In this document: piece after piece, positions 30,709 to 38,560 of the stretch
Position numbering within the stretch: the first letter of the stretch is position 1
Layout: each line of letters opens with the position of its first letter
Source: Polyangium sp. 6x1
GTDB taxonomy: Bacteria > Myxococcota_A > Polyangia > Polyangiales > Polyangiaceae
Assembly (NCBI RefSeq): GCF_029946515.1
Contig: NZ_JARZHH010000013.1
Location: 124,001 to 188,000, forward strand
Reading direction: 5' to 3'
DNA: 64,000 nt
The notes under the pieces: model-generated
Told to the model about the DNA's origin: nothing
Databases searched by the model: none
What the model saw: the letters and a program-made list of their open reading frames with translations, nothing else
Translations under genes and position numbers: made by a program

Positions 30709-30737
30709 CGTATAAAAGATTCACATCTAAAGGACAA
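30709..30737 (-). promoter_or_regulatory. Operon promoter with palindromic operator in spacer
   Basis: On the minus strand, -35 TTGTCC (30732-30737), a 17-bp spacer and -10 TATACG (30709-30714). The spacer contains AGAT-GTGA-ATCT (30717-30728), a small inverted repeat flanked by TTT/TTT. A start point 7 nt past the -10 would fall on the A of the SDR start codon, giving a leaderless transcript. A MarR-type repressor is encoded in the same operon, so this is its likely binding site. Confidence 0.55.
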
Positions 30738-30948
30738 CGCGGCCGAGCGAGCATGGGCGGGCAGGGTCCGGAAACCATGAAAACCCGGGTCGGGTGGACG
30801 GAGCCGTCCGCGCCGAGCGGTCGATGGGCGCGGGCGAAACGGGAACGACCGGGGCGCCGCGGGTGCGGAAATTGCGCGGCGTGGCGACACGAAAAGCAGG
30901 CGCCCCCGGCCTATCGCGGGGGGCTACCGTCATGCATACTTTTCCGTC

Positions 30949-32985
30949 ATGCGCGACATTCGGAGCTTCTCTTTTGCGCTCGTATCGTCTTCGCTTCTGC
31001 TCGGCGCCTCCGGGTGTGGCCCCGCGCCGACGCTGCCGCCCGAAGCCACCTCGATCTGGGTGGCCCCGTCCTCGCCCGCCGCGCTCGCGGACGCTGCGTT
31101 TTTCGATCACCCCTGGCCGAGTGATCTGCGCCTCGAAGACGGCGCCGTGCCCCTCGAAGGGTACCCGAACCCGCGGTTCGTACCGATCCTCGCCGCGTAC
31201 ATCTCCACGATGGATCGCAAGCTCGACGGCTTCTCGCCGGCAGCCGCGGGCTACCTGCGCTTCGATGGTCCGCTCGACCCGACCTCGCTCCCGCAGACGC
31301 CGGCCCTCGCCCTCGACAAGAGCGCGTCGGTGCAGCTGCTCGACATCGATCCCGCGTCGCCCGAGCACGGGGCCCGCAGGCTCGTCTCGGTGAAGTTCCG
31401 CGCGGAAGAGGGCGTGTATTACCCGTCGAACACGCTCGCGTTCATGCCGACGCTGGGCTTCCCGCTCCGGCCCCACACGCAGTACGCGCTCGTCGTGACC
31501 GACGGCGTGCGCGGCGCAGGCGGAGGCACGATCACGAAGAGCTTCGAGCTCGCGCAAGCGCTCGGCGAGCAGACCCCCGAGAGCGACGCAGCGACGGCCG
31601 CAAAGGAGGCGCTCGCGCCCGCCGTGGCAGAGATCGAGAAGGCCGGGATCGAGCGCGGGCGCATCGTGCACCTCGCCGTCTTCCGGACGAACGATCCGAC
31701 CGAGGAGCTCTTCGCCGCGCGAGATCACCTGCGCGCGAACGTGCCCGCGCCCGCCGCGAACCCGTCCACGTGGATCATCGGCGGCACATGGGACGCGCGC
31801 ACCGAGTACCTCGGCGTCTACGGGCCCTCGCCGAACTACCAGGAGGGCAAGCTGCCCTTCGAGAGCCCGAGCGACGGCGGCGCCTTCAAGTACGAGAACG
31901 GCGCGCCCGCAGTCGTCGACACCTTCGATCTGCGCTTCTCGCTCACCGTACCGAACTCGCCCGCGTGCCCCATGCCGGCGAACGGTTTTCCGATCGTGCT
32001 CTACGCGCACGGCACGGGCGGCGATTTCCGCAGCTACGTGTACGACGGGACCGCGCGCAGCCTCGCCGATCAGTGCATCGCCTCGATGGGCGTCGATCAG
32101 ATCTTCCACGGCCGCAGGCCAGGCGCGCCGAAGGACGGCGATACGTCGCGGATCTCGCTTCTCTTCTTCAACGTGAACAACGTCCTCGCGGCCCGGACGA
32201 ACAGCCGGCAAGCCGCGCTCGACGAGGTGCAGCGCGCGCGGCTCTTCACGGAGTCGAAGATGGAGGTGCCCGCATCGGTCTCGGTGACGGGCCAGCCGAT
32301 CCGCTTCGACGGCTCGCGCCTCACGTTCTTCGGCCACTCGCAGGGCGGTCTCAACGGGCCGCTCTTCCTCGCCTCGGACGATCAAGCGCGCGGCGGCGTG
32401 CTCTCGGGCTCGTCGGCGGTCATGGCGATCACGCTGCTGGAGAAGACGAGCCCGTCGCCGAGCATCGCGCAGCTCGTGAAGACGGTCTTTCTCAGCCTGA
32501 AAGCCGAGGAGGAGGGGGAGCTCGACGTCTTCCACCCGGCGCTCTCGCTCGCGCAGATGCTCGTAGACACGACCGATCCGCTACATTATGCGCAGCGCGT
32601 GGCCCTCTCGCCGCGCGACGGGATGGCGCCGAAGAGCATCTACATGACCGAAGGCGTGAACTCCGACGGATCGGGCGACAGCTACTCGCCGCCGCGCGGG
32701 ATCGAGATGCACGCGATCGCGATGGGTCTGCCACTCGTGAACCCGTCGCAGTTCTCGATCCCCGAGCTCGCGTGGGGCGGGCCGGGCACCGTGATGATCC
32801 CGAAGGGAGGGCTCTCGGGCAACCTCGCGGACGGGCAGGCGACAGGCGTGCTCGCGCAATGGCCGGTGCCGGAGGACTCGGACGGGCATTTCGTAGTCTT
32901 CCACGTGCCGGAGGCCCGAACGCAGGCCGCGACGTTCATCCGCAGCCTGAGCGACGATCCGAAGGGAAAGGTCTCGCTGCCATGA
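30949..32985 (+). CDS. Lipoprotein with alpha/beta-hydrolase (lipase-like) domain
   Basis: A 678-residue lipoprotein with lipobox GASGC (Cys about 25). The first half is beta-rich and resembles the N-terminal domain of bacterial virulence-factor-type lipases: FFDHPWPSDLR, then Ig-like strands. The second half has an alpha/beta-hydrolase core with LYAHGTGGDF (oxyanion region, about 350) and the nucleophile elbow GHSQGG (Ser about 464). A late His in SDGHFVVFH (about 645) could complete the triad. It is probably a surface esterase/lipase of unknown substrate. The stop overlaps the next ATG (ATGA). Confidence 0.8.
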   Translation: MRDIRSFSFALVSSSLLLGASGCGPAPTLPPEATSIWVAPSSPAALADAAFFDHPWPSDLRLEDGAVPLEGYPNPRFVPILAAYISTMDRKLDGFSPAAAGYLRFDGPLDPTSLPQTPALALDKSASVQLLDIDPASPEHGARRLVSVKFRAEEGVYYPSNTLAFMPTLGFPLRPHTQYALVVTDGVRGAGGGTITKSFELAQALGEQTPESDAATAAKEALAPAVAEIEKAGIERGRIVHLAVFRTNDPTEELFAARDHLRANVPAPAANPSTWIIGGTWDARTEYLGVYGPSPNYQEGKLPFESPSDGGAFKYENGAPAVVDTFDLRFSLTVPNSPACPMPANGFPIVLYAHGTGGDFRSYVYDGTARSLADQCIASMGVDQIFHGRRPGAPKDGDTSRISLLFFNVNNVLAARTNSRQAALDEVQRARLFTESKMEVPASVSVTGQPIRFDGSRLTFFGHSQGGLNGPLFLASDDQARGGVLSGSSAVMAITLLEKTSPSPSIAQLVKTVFLSLKAEEEGELDVFHPALSLAQMLVDTTDPLHYAQRVALSPRDGMAPKSIYMTEGVNSDGSGDSYSPPRGIEMHAIAMGLPLVNPSQFSIPELAWGGPGTVMIPKGGLSGNLADGQATGVLAQWPVPEDSDGHFVVFHVPEARTQAATFIRSLSDDPKGKVSLP

Positions 32986-33734
32986 CGACCGACTCCGCGA
33001 GCGAGCGCGCGGCGCGCATCTGCGCCGCCAGAGCGATCACGAGGCGCCGTCCGCCAGGGCCGAGGACATGGGACCTGGAAGGCGAGGCGCCCGAGGATCT
33101 CGCAGCACTCTGGGCAAACGCAGGCGGGCTCGCTCTCGCCGACGGCACGCGGCTGCTCGGGCCCGAAGAAGTTGGTCCCGCAACGAAATGGCTGACAGAG
33201 GAGAAGTCGCTCGGCTGGGACGGCGATCTCTTCGTGGTCGGCGAGCGAGACGATCTGGTCATCGTGCGAGACCTCGATCGCGCGGGCAAACGAGCCGGCG
33301 GCGGCGTGCTGGAGGCGCCGTCGGACGGGCTCGAAGCGTTCCGGCGCGTCGCATGGGACATGCTCGGGTACCTGGAGGCGCGTCTCGGGCTCGAGCCCGC
33401 GCCACGGCCCACGCCGGAGATCGCAGCGCAGAAAGCAGCTTCCCAGAAGGACAGCGCAGCCCTCACGAGGCTGCTGGCCGAGCCATTTTACCCAGGCAGC
33501 GAGGCCGTGGCCGCGCACGCAGCGCTCGTACTCGGCGAGGTCCTCGCAGCCGCGGGAGACGACGTCGCAGCGATGCGCGCATTCGTACGGAGCGTGTCGT
33601 TCCGCGTGCAAGGCGCGCGTCGCGGAGCCGAGGCGCTGGAGCGCGCCGCAGGCTTCCGCGCAGCCGCACGCGTGGCCGAGTCGGTGGGCGCAAAAGCCCT
33701 CGCCGAGGCTTGTCTCACGCGCGTCGATGTCTGA
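32982..33734 (+). CDS. SUKH/SMI1-KNR4-like protein
   Basis: A 250-residue cytoplasmic protein, coupled by a 4-nt overlap to the lipoprotein gene upstream. Residues 15-115 read like a SUKH (SMI1/KNR4) fold: an early LAALWANAGGLALADGTRLL, then WDGDLFVVGERDDLVIVRDL. The C-terminal half is Ala-rich and helical (TPR-like). SUKH proteins are often immunity proteins against contact-dependent toxins, but no toxin gene is recognisable next to it; the partner is a lipase-like lipoprotein. The family call is tentative. The gene ends just before the composite palindromic repeat. Confidence 0.6.
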   Translation: MTTDSASERAARICAARAITRRRPPGPRTWDLEGEAPEDLAALWANAGGLALADGTRLLGPEEVGPATKWLTEEKSLGWDGDLFVVGERDDLVIVRDLDRAGKRAGGGVLEAPSDGLEAFRRVAWDMLGYLEARLGLEPAPRPTPEIAAQKAASQKDSAALTRLLAEPFYPGSEAVAAHAALVLGEVLAAAGDDVAAMRAFVRSVSFRVQGARRGAEALERAAGFRAAARVAESVGAKALAEACLTRVDV

Positions 33735-33736
33735 GT

Positions 33737-34125
33737 GACAGCGTTGCGCCGGGGTTTCACCCCGGGCCCGACCAGGGGCTGTTCGCCCCTGGACCCGAAC
33801 CAGGGCACAGCCCTGGACCTCTGGGCATCGACTGCGCGAAGCGCAGTCGATGCGGGGAAATTTTAAAGAGCTGTCCGCCCCCCTTTTGGAGGGCGCAGCC
33901 CTGGACCTCTGGGCATCGACTGCGAGAAGCGCAGTCGATGCGGGGAAATTTTAAAGAGCTGTCCGCCCCCCTTTTGGAGGGCGCAGCCCTGGACCTCTGG
34001 GCATCGACTGCGCGAAGCGCAGTCGATGCGGGGAAATTTTAAAGAGCTGTCCGCCCCCCTTTTGGAGGGCGCAGCCCTGGACCTCAGGTGCATCGACCGC
34101 GGTGCGGTCGATGCCATCGATGGGC
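33737..34125. repeat. Composite palindromic element, locus A (partial)
   Basis: Fills the gap between two convergent genes. It begins 2 nt after the plus-strand stop with CCGGGGTTTCACCCCGG, then hairpins built on AGGGGC/GCCCCT and CAGGGC/GCCCTG. A module of exactly 88 bp follows in three copies (starts 33825, 33913, 34001). Each has a hairpin with 13-bp arms GCATCGACTGCGC and a 3-nt loop; the middle copy has one mismatch. Each also has a GGGGAAATTTTAAAGAGC stretch and CTGTCCGCCCC. It ends in a related hairpin GCATCGACCGC. This corresponds to one half of the longer elements at loci B and C. It could act as a bidirectional terminator. Confidence 0.9.
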
Positions 34126-34131
34126 GGAGTC

Positions 34132-34653
34132 TCAGTCGAACTCGACCGGCTCGTTTTCCCCGGCGATCCCCAGCATGCCGAGGATCTGCTCGACCTCGAA
34201 CCGCGCTTCGAGCTCAGGGTTCGACTTGAGGTACCCTTCGAGCTGCTTCTTCGCAGCCTTGCGGTTGCCCTTCGCAGCGTAGGCGAGGCCAGCGGCCTGC
34301 ATCGCCTCACCGTCGCCCGGGAACCTGCGCAGCGCCTCGTTCGCCTGCGACAGCGCGCCGTCGAGGTCACCGAGCTGGCGCAAGACGTTCGAGAGCGCAA
34401 CGCGCGCGCCGAGGTAGTTCGGCGCGAGGCGGAGGGCAGCGCGGTAGGCGTCACGCGCAGTCTCGTGCTGCCCCGTCTCGAAGAGGGCAGCGCCGAGGAA
34501 ATGGAACGCGTAGGGGTTCCTCGGATCGGCCTTGATGACGTTGCGCAGCGCGACGAGCGCCTCGACGAAGCGCCCGTCGTTCATGAGCTCGGTCGCCTCC
34601 TCGACCGCATCCCATCGGGCGGCGTCTTCTGCATCCACAGTCTGCGTTGCCAT
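34132..34653 (-). CDS. TPR-repeat protein
   Basis: A 173-residue soluble protein with about three tetratricopeptide repeats: segments such as GRFVEALVALRNVIKADP, YAFHFLGAALFETGQ and YLGARVALSNVLRQLGDLDG show the W-LG-Y-A-F-A-P-like spacing. TPRs mediate protein-protein contacts; no enzyme domain is present. ATG 34653 (MATQTVDAE) is preferred over an upstream ATG at 34734 because the extra 27 residues are Arg-rich and lack conservation features. It is divergent from the GT-C protein gene with 89 bp between them. The stop adjoins the palindromic element of locus A. Confidence 0.82.
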   Translation of the reverse strand: MATQTVDAEDAARWDAVEEATELMNDGRFVEALVALRNVIKADPRNPYAFHFLGAALFETGQHETARDAYRAALRLAPNYLGARVALSNVLRQLGDLDGALSQANEALRRFPGDGEAMQAAGLAYAAKGNRKAAKKQLEGYLKSNPELEARFEVEQILGMLGIAGENEPVEFD

Positions 34654-34742
34654 GCGCGAAGCATACGCGCGGAAAGAGCGACGCGCCGTAGGGCAGACGT
34701 CCGCCCTTCCGGCCCCGCGCGTTTCGTGGTTCATCCCGCTCG

Positions 34743-36761
34743 ATGCTCGGCAAGCCCCGCGAGGGCGCGTGGTTCCAGGTCTACGCCGCGATCCTCGTGA
34801 TCGCGGTGGGCCTCGCGTTCTGGCTGCCCGGGTTTCAGCGGACGGACGGGGCGTTCCCGGTCCCGCTCGACGACGTCTACATCCACTACGGATTCGCGCG
34901 CTCCGCAGCGCTCGGCCACCCGTTCGCGTGGCTGCCGGAGAACGGCTACTCGTCGGGCGGGACGAGCCTCACGTACCCACTCGTGCTCGCGCCGGCGTGG
35001 GCCCTCGGCCTGCGAGGCGCGCAGCTCTCGTACTTCGCCGCGGCGCTCGCATGCGTTTGCCTGTGGGATCTCTGCCGCTCGGTTCGCAAGCTGCTCGAAG
35101 GCGCGCCGCGGCTCGCAGCCTGGATCACGGCGCCTCTGCTCCTCGCGGTGCCGCTCGTCGACTGGAGCCTCTATTCGGGCATGGAGACGGCGCTCTTCGC
35201 CGGGATCCTCGGTCGTCTGCTGGTCGCGGCGCAGCGCGCGACGACGGCCTCGGTGACCGAGCGTTCCTCGGCGCAGCTCCGCTTCGGGCTCTGGGGCGCG
35301 CTCCTCGTGGCGACGCGGCCGGAGTCCGCGGCGCTCGTCGGTCCGCTCGGCGTGGCCGTCGTGTACGGCGCACGTTCGCTCGGTACGTTCGCGTCGCTCC
35401 TCCGCGCCCTCGCCCCCATGGGGTTGTTCCTGGCCGCGCAAGCCACGGCGAACCTCGTGTTCACCGGGGAAATCAGCCAGGCAGGCGCCGTCCGCAAGCT
35501 CGTCGGAACGAACCCGTACCTCACGCCGATCGAGGCCGCCGTGGAAGTCATCAAGAACCTCGCCGTGCTGCAGGCGCAGGCGTTCGACGTGGCGCTCGGA
35601 GGTCCGTCCTTCTCCATCGTCGTGCCGCTCCTCGCGCTCGTGGCGGTCTTCTCGCGGCGCATGCGTCTGCTCGCGGCGCCGCTCGTCGCGGGCGCGATCG
35701 GCATGCTCGTGCTCGTGTCGCTGAACACGACGGCGCGGTACCAGAACCTCCGGTACGCAGTGCCTTCGCTCCTGTTCTTGCTCGTCGCCGCGGCGCTCGG
35801 CGCGGGCGAGCTCCTGCGAAGGGGGCGGTTCGTTCGCGCGCTCGGGATCGCGCTCGCGCTCGTCGCCACGCTCGCGCCCGCGCGGCTCTTCCCGCGGCAG
35901 ATCGATCATTTCGCGCGCGCCTCCGGCAACATCGAGCATCAGCAAGCCGAGGTCGCGCGCCGTCTCGCCGCGCTCTCGCCGCGACCTCGGCGGGTCCTCG
36001 TCGGCGACGCGGGGGCGATTCCCTATCTCTCGGGCCTCTCCGCGCTCGATGGCCTCGGCCTCGGCGGCTACCACGACCTGCCGTTCGCCCGCGCCTCGGT
36101 GCACGGCATCCCCGCGATCATCGAGCTCATCGAGCGGATGCCGGCGAGCGAGCGGCCGGACGTGATGGCGATCTACCCGGGCTGGTTCCCGGAGCTCGCG
36201 CAATCGTTTGGGAAGCAAATGTTCTCCGTGCGGATCGAGGACAACGTGATCTGCGCCGCGCCCGAGAAGGTCGTTTACGCGGCGGACTGGTCCTCGCTCG
36301 CGCCGGCTGGCGAGGCGCGGGCGGGCGCGGTCTTCGAGGTCGACGTCGCGGATCTCGTGGACGAACGCGCGCACGGATACACGTTCCCGCGTCCGCAAGC
36401 CGGGTGGGTGATCGGCGCGACGCTGCGCGACGAGGCCGGGCGCCCGCGCTTCGACGCGGGGCGCATCCTCCCGCAGGGGCAAAGCGAGTCGTTCGTCGTC
36501 ACCCCGCACGTCGAGCGAGCCCCCGCGACGCTCGTGCTGCGGACCGACGGAGGCGGACCGGTCACGCTCGTGATCGAGCACGTCATGCACGGCGAGCCCG
36601 TCGGGGGAGGCACACAAACCGTGGAGATCCCGGCGCGGGACGAGGGAGCATGGTTCGAGGCGCGTGTGCCGCTTCGCTCGATCGGCGGGCGTGATCGGGT
36701 GAGCGTCACGGCGAAGCAAAACGCGTGGCGGAGCTTCCACGCGTGGCTCGTGCGACCTTGA
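34743..36761 (+). CDS. GT-C-type integral membrane glycosyltransferase-like protein
   Basis: A 672-residue membrane protein with about ten hydrophobic segments in residues 15-390 and a soluble beta-rich C-terminal part (about 400-672). The first outside loop carries DDVYIHYGFARSAALGHPF, the acidic-pair motif (DDxY) of GT-C glycosyltransferases that use lipid-linked sugars; NGYSSGGTSLTYPL follows, as in that fold. It would work in the inner membrane, adding sugar to envelope glycans, lipids or proteins. The donor and acceptor are unknown. No glycan gene cluster surrounds it. It is probably followed in the same transcript by the lipase gene 34 bp downstream. Confidence 0.78.
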   Translation: MLGKPREGAWFQVYAAILVIAVGLAFWLPGFQRTDGAFPVPLDDVYIHYGFARSAALGHPFAWLPENGYSSGGTSLTYPLVLAPAWALGLRGAQLSYFAAALACVCLWDLCRSVRKLLEGAPRLAAWITAPLLLAVPLVDWSLYSGMETALFAGILGRLLVAAQRATTASVTERSSAQLRFGLWGALLVATRPESAALVGPLGVAVVYGARSLGTFASLLRALAPMGLFLAAQATANLVFTGEISQAGAVRKLVGTNPYLTPIEAAVEVIKNLAVLQAQAFDVALGGPSFSIVVPLLALVAVFSRRMRLLAAPLVAGAIGMLVLVSLNTTARYQNLRYAVPSLLFLLVAAALGAGELLRRGRFVRALGIALALVATLAPARLFPRQIDHFARASGNIEHQQAEVARRLAALSPRPRRVLVGDAGAIPYLSGLSALDGLGLGGYHDLPFARASVHGIPAIIELIERMPASERPDVMAIYPGWFPELAQSFGKQMFSVRIEDNVICAAPEKVVYAADWSSLAPAGEARAGAVFEVDVADLVDERAHGYTFPRPQAGWVIGATLRDEAGRPRFDAGRILPQGQSESFVVTPHVERAPATLVLRTDGGGPVTLVIEHVMHGEPVGGGTQTVEIPARDEGAWFEARVPLRSIGGRDRVSVTAKQNAWRSFHAWLVRP

Positions 36762-36795
36762 AGATCACGGGCGCCATCCGTGGCATCCTCGCGGC

Positions 36796-37506
36796 ATGGC
36801 GGATCGTCCCTCCTGGACCCGCGCGCTCGTGAACGCGGGCCGCGAGGCCCTCGCGTTCGGGCGGCAGGCGTGGCTCCTGCGGCACGATCTCGAGGGCGCG
36901 GCACCTGCCGAGGTGCATGACGGCGACGACGTCGTGGTGCTCCTCCACGGCCTTTTCGCGTCGGCAGGCGGGCTGCGTCCCATGCGTCGGGCGATCACGC
37001 GGCACAAGGGCGTTCACGCCGCGGCGATGACCTACCCGCCGGGGCCTGGCATCGAGGAGCTCGCCGAGCGGCTCGCGGCGCTGACCTCGGAGCTGCCCGG
37101 CGCTGCGCGTCTCCACCTCGTGGGGCACAGCCTCGGCGGCGTCGTGGCGCGGTTTTATGCGCAGGAGGCGGGGGATACGCGGGTCGTGCAGACCATCTCG
37201 ATGGCGAGCCCGTTCGCGGGCGTCGTCGGGGCGAGCGCGCTCGGGTTCGGGGCTGCGCGGGATCTCGCGCCGGACAGCGCGGTCCTGCGCAGGATCCGCC
37301 TCGCTGCTTCGGCCACGGCGAACGTCCCGCACCTCTCGATCATCGCGAGGGCGGACGCCGTGCTGCGTTCGCCCGTGTCACACGCCCTGCCTGGTGGCGA
37401 GGTGGTCGTGATGGAAGGCCAAGGGCACAACACGGTGCTCTTCGACGAGGAGGTCGCGCGGATCGTCGAGCGGCGGATCCTCACCCGCCGCAGGAAAACG
37501 TGCTAG
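36796..37506 (+). CDS. Lipase-like alpha/beta hydrolase
   Basis: A 236-residue hydrolase without a signal peptide. It has LLHGLFASAGGL (oxyanion hole, about 49), GHSLGG (nucleophile Ser about 112), an Asp in IIARADAVL and His in GQGHNTVL (about 214), the expected triad order. It resembles triacylglycerol-lipase/PGAP1-like esterases. It lies 34 bp after the GT-C protein gene in the same direction, and its stop overlaps or abuts the next gene. The natural substrate is unknown. Confidence 0.83.
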   Translation: MADRPSWTRALVNAGREALAFGRQAWLLRHDLEGAAPAEVHDGDDVVVLLHGLFASAGGLRPMRRAITRHKGVHAAAMTYPPGPGIEELAERLAALTSELPGAARLHLVGHSLGGVVARFYAQEAGDTRVVQTISMASPFAGVVGASALGFGAARDLAPDSAVLRRIRLAASATANVPHLSIIARADAVLRSPVSHALPGGEVVVMEGQGHNTVLFDEEVARIVERRILTRRRKTC

Positions 37507-37517
37507 GTGCGGGGACC

Positions 37518-38105
37518 GTGCGTCGCAACGTGAAAGCTTCGTGGATCGGAGTCGCGCTCGCCTTCGGGGTCGCGCTCGCGCCGGACGTGGCGCGGGCTGA
37601 CGCGTCGGCGTGGGCCTTCGCGGGGGCGGGGGCGCTCGCGTGGAAAGAGGGGACGGCGGCGCTCGCGCCGCGCGCGCATTTGAACTTCGATTACGGCGTG
37701 GGCACGTCGCCGGACGGCTCGTTCATCGTCGGCGGGCTCGCGCGGCTCACGCCCGTGATCGACGAGGGCCTGGACCTCTCCTTGCTCGCGCGGTTCGCCA
37801 CGCACGGCTTTCAGGCGGGAAAGGTCGGCGTCGCGCTCGACGTGGGCGGCTACCAGAGGCTCTGGGGGACGTACTCGCGCGGCGTGGCCGGGGGCCTCAC
37901 GCTCGGCTTGCCGCTCGGCTTCTCGATCGGCGTGCAGGGCCTTTACGGCACGGGCGACGCGCTCGCCTTCGGCGCGTTCGCCGGCATCGATTTCCTCCGC
38001 CTGACGGTCTACCGGCAGTCGATGCTCGACGCGTGGCCGAACCCGTACCCGGCGCAGCAAACGCCGGCGGCGACGGCCTCGTTTGGACCGTCGCGCTTCT
38101 TCTGA
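37518..38105 (+). CDS. Small outer-membrane barrel-like protein
   Basis: About 195 residues, with an N-terminal signal peptide (basic start, hydrophobic core, VARADAS cleavage), glycine-rich amphipathic strands and a terminal Phe pair (SRFF). No named family is recognised. The start is uncertain: GTG 37518 is used, but a GTG at 37500, overlapping the lipase stop, would add six residues. It is directly followed by the full-length composite palindromic element B. The only other full-length element in the window also lies just downstream of a small outer-membrane barrel gene. Confidence 0.7.
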   Translation: MRRNVKASWIGVALAFGVALAPDVARADASAWAFAGAGALAWKEGTAALAPRAHLNFDYGVGTSPDGSFIVGGLARLTPVIDEGLDLSLLARFATHGFQAGKVGVALDVGGYQRLWGTYSRGVAGGLTLGLPLGFSIGVQGLYGTGDALAFGAFAGIDFLRLTVYRQSMLDAWPNPYPAQQTPAATASFGPSRFF

Positions 38106-38560
38106 CGCTTGCATCGACCGCATCGCGGTCGATGCACCGGAGGTCCACGAAGGCGTTTCGCTGGGGCTTTGCCCCAGGCCCCACCGGGGCTATCCGCCCC
38201 TGGACCTGGACCAGCGCAAGCGCTGGACTCGGGACGATGAACTGCGCGGTGCGCAGTTCATCGCACAGGCCGAATCAAGACCCGTAGCGACCCTGCCGGC
38301 CAAGACAGCAGCGCTGACCTATCGTTCGGCAACGCGCTACCACCGGCGGCCTGTGGGAAGAACTGCGCATCGCGCAGTTCTTCCCCAAATGGTCCAGGGC
38401 TGGCCCTCCAAAGGGGGGGCGGACAGCTCTTGAAAATTTCCCCGCATCGACTGCGCTTCGCGCAGTCGATGCCCAGAGGTCCAGGGCTGGCCCTGGTCCG
38501 GGTCGAGGGGCGGAGAGCCCCTCGTCGGGTCCGGGGTGAAACCCCGGCGCTACGGCTCCG
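38106..38560 (+). repeat. Composite palindromic element, locus B (full length)
   Basis: Occupies the whole gap between convergent genes. In order on the plus strand: hairpin GCATCGACCGC (loop ATC); GGGGCTTTGCCCC; CCAGCGC/GCGCTGG; hairpin GATGAACTGCGC (38236-38262, loop GGT); a central domain closed by CACAGGCC (38264-38271) and GGCCTGTG (38348-38355); hairpin GAAGAACTGCGC (38357-38383, loop ATC); an A/T stretch CTTGAAAATTTCCCC; hairpin GCATCGACTGCGC (loop TTC); GGTCCAGGGCTGGCC; and CCGGGGTGAAACCCCGG. It is similar along its length to the reverse complement of 52086-52505. No protein is encoded. Confidence 0.9.

Noticed and set aside
33825-34088. CRISPR array
   Set aside because: Units are contiguous with no unique spacers, there are no cas genes, and each unit is a hairpin module of 88 bp.
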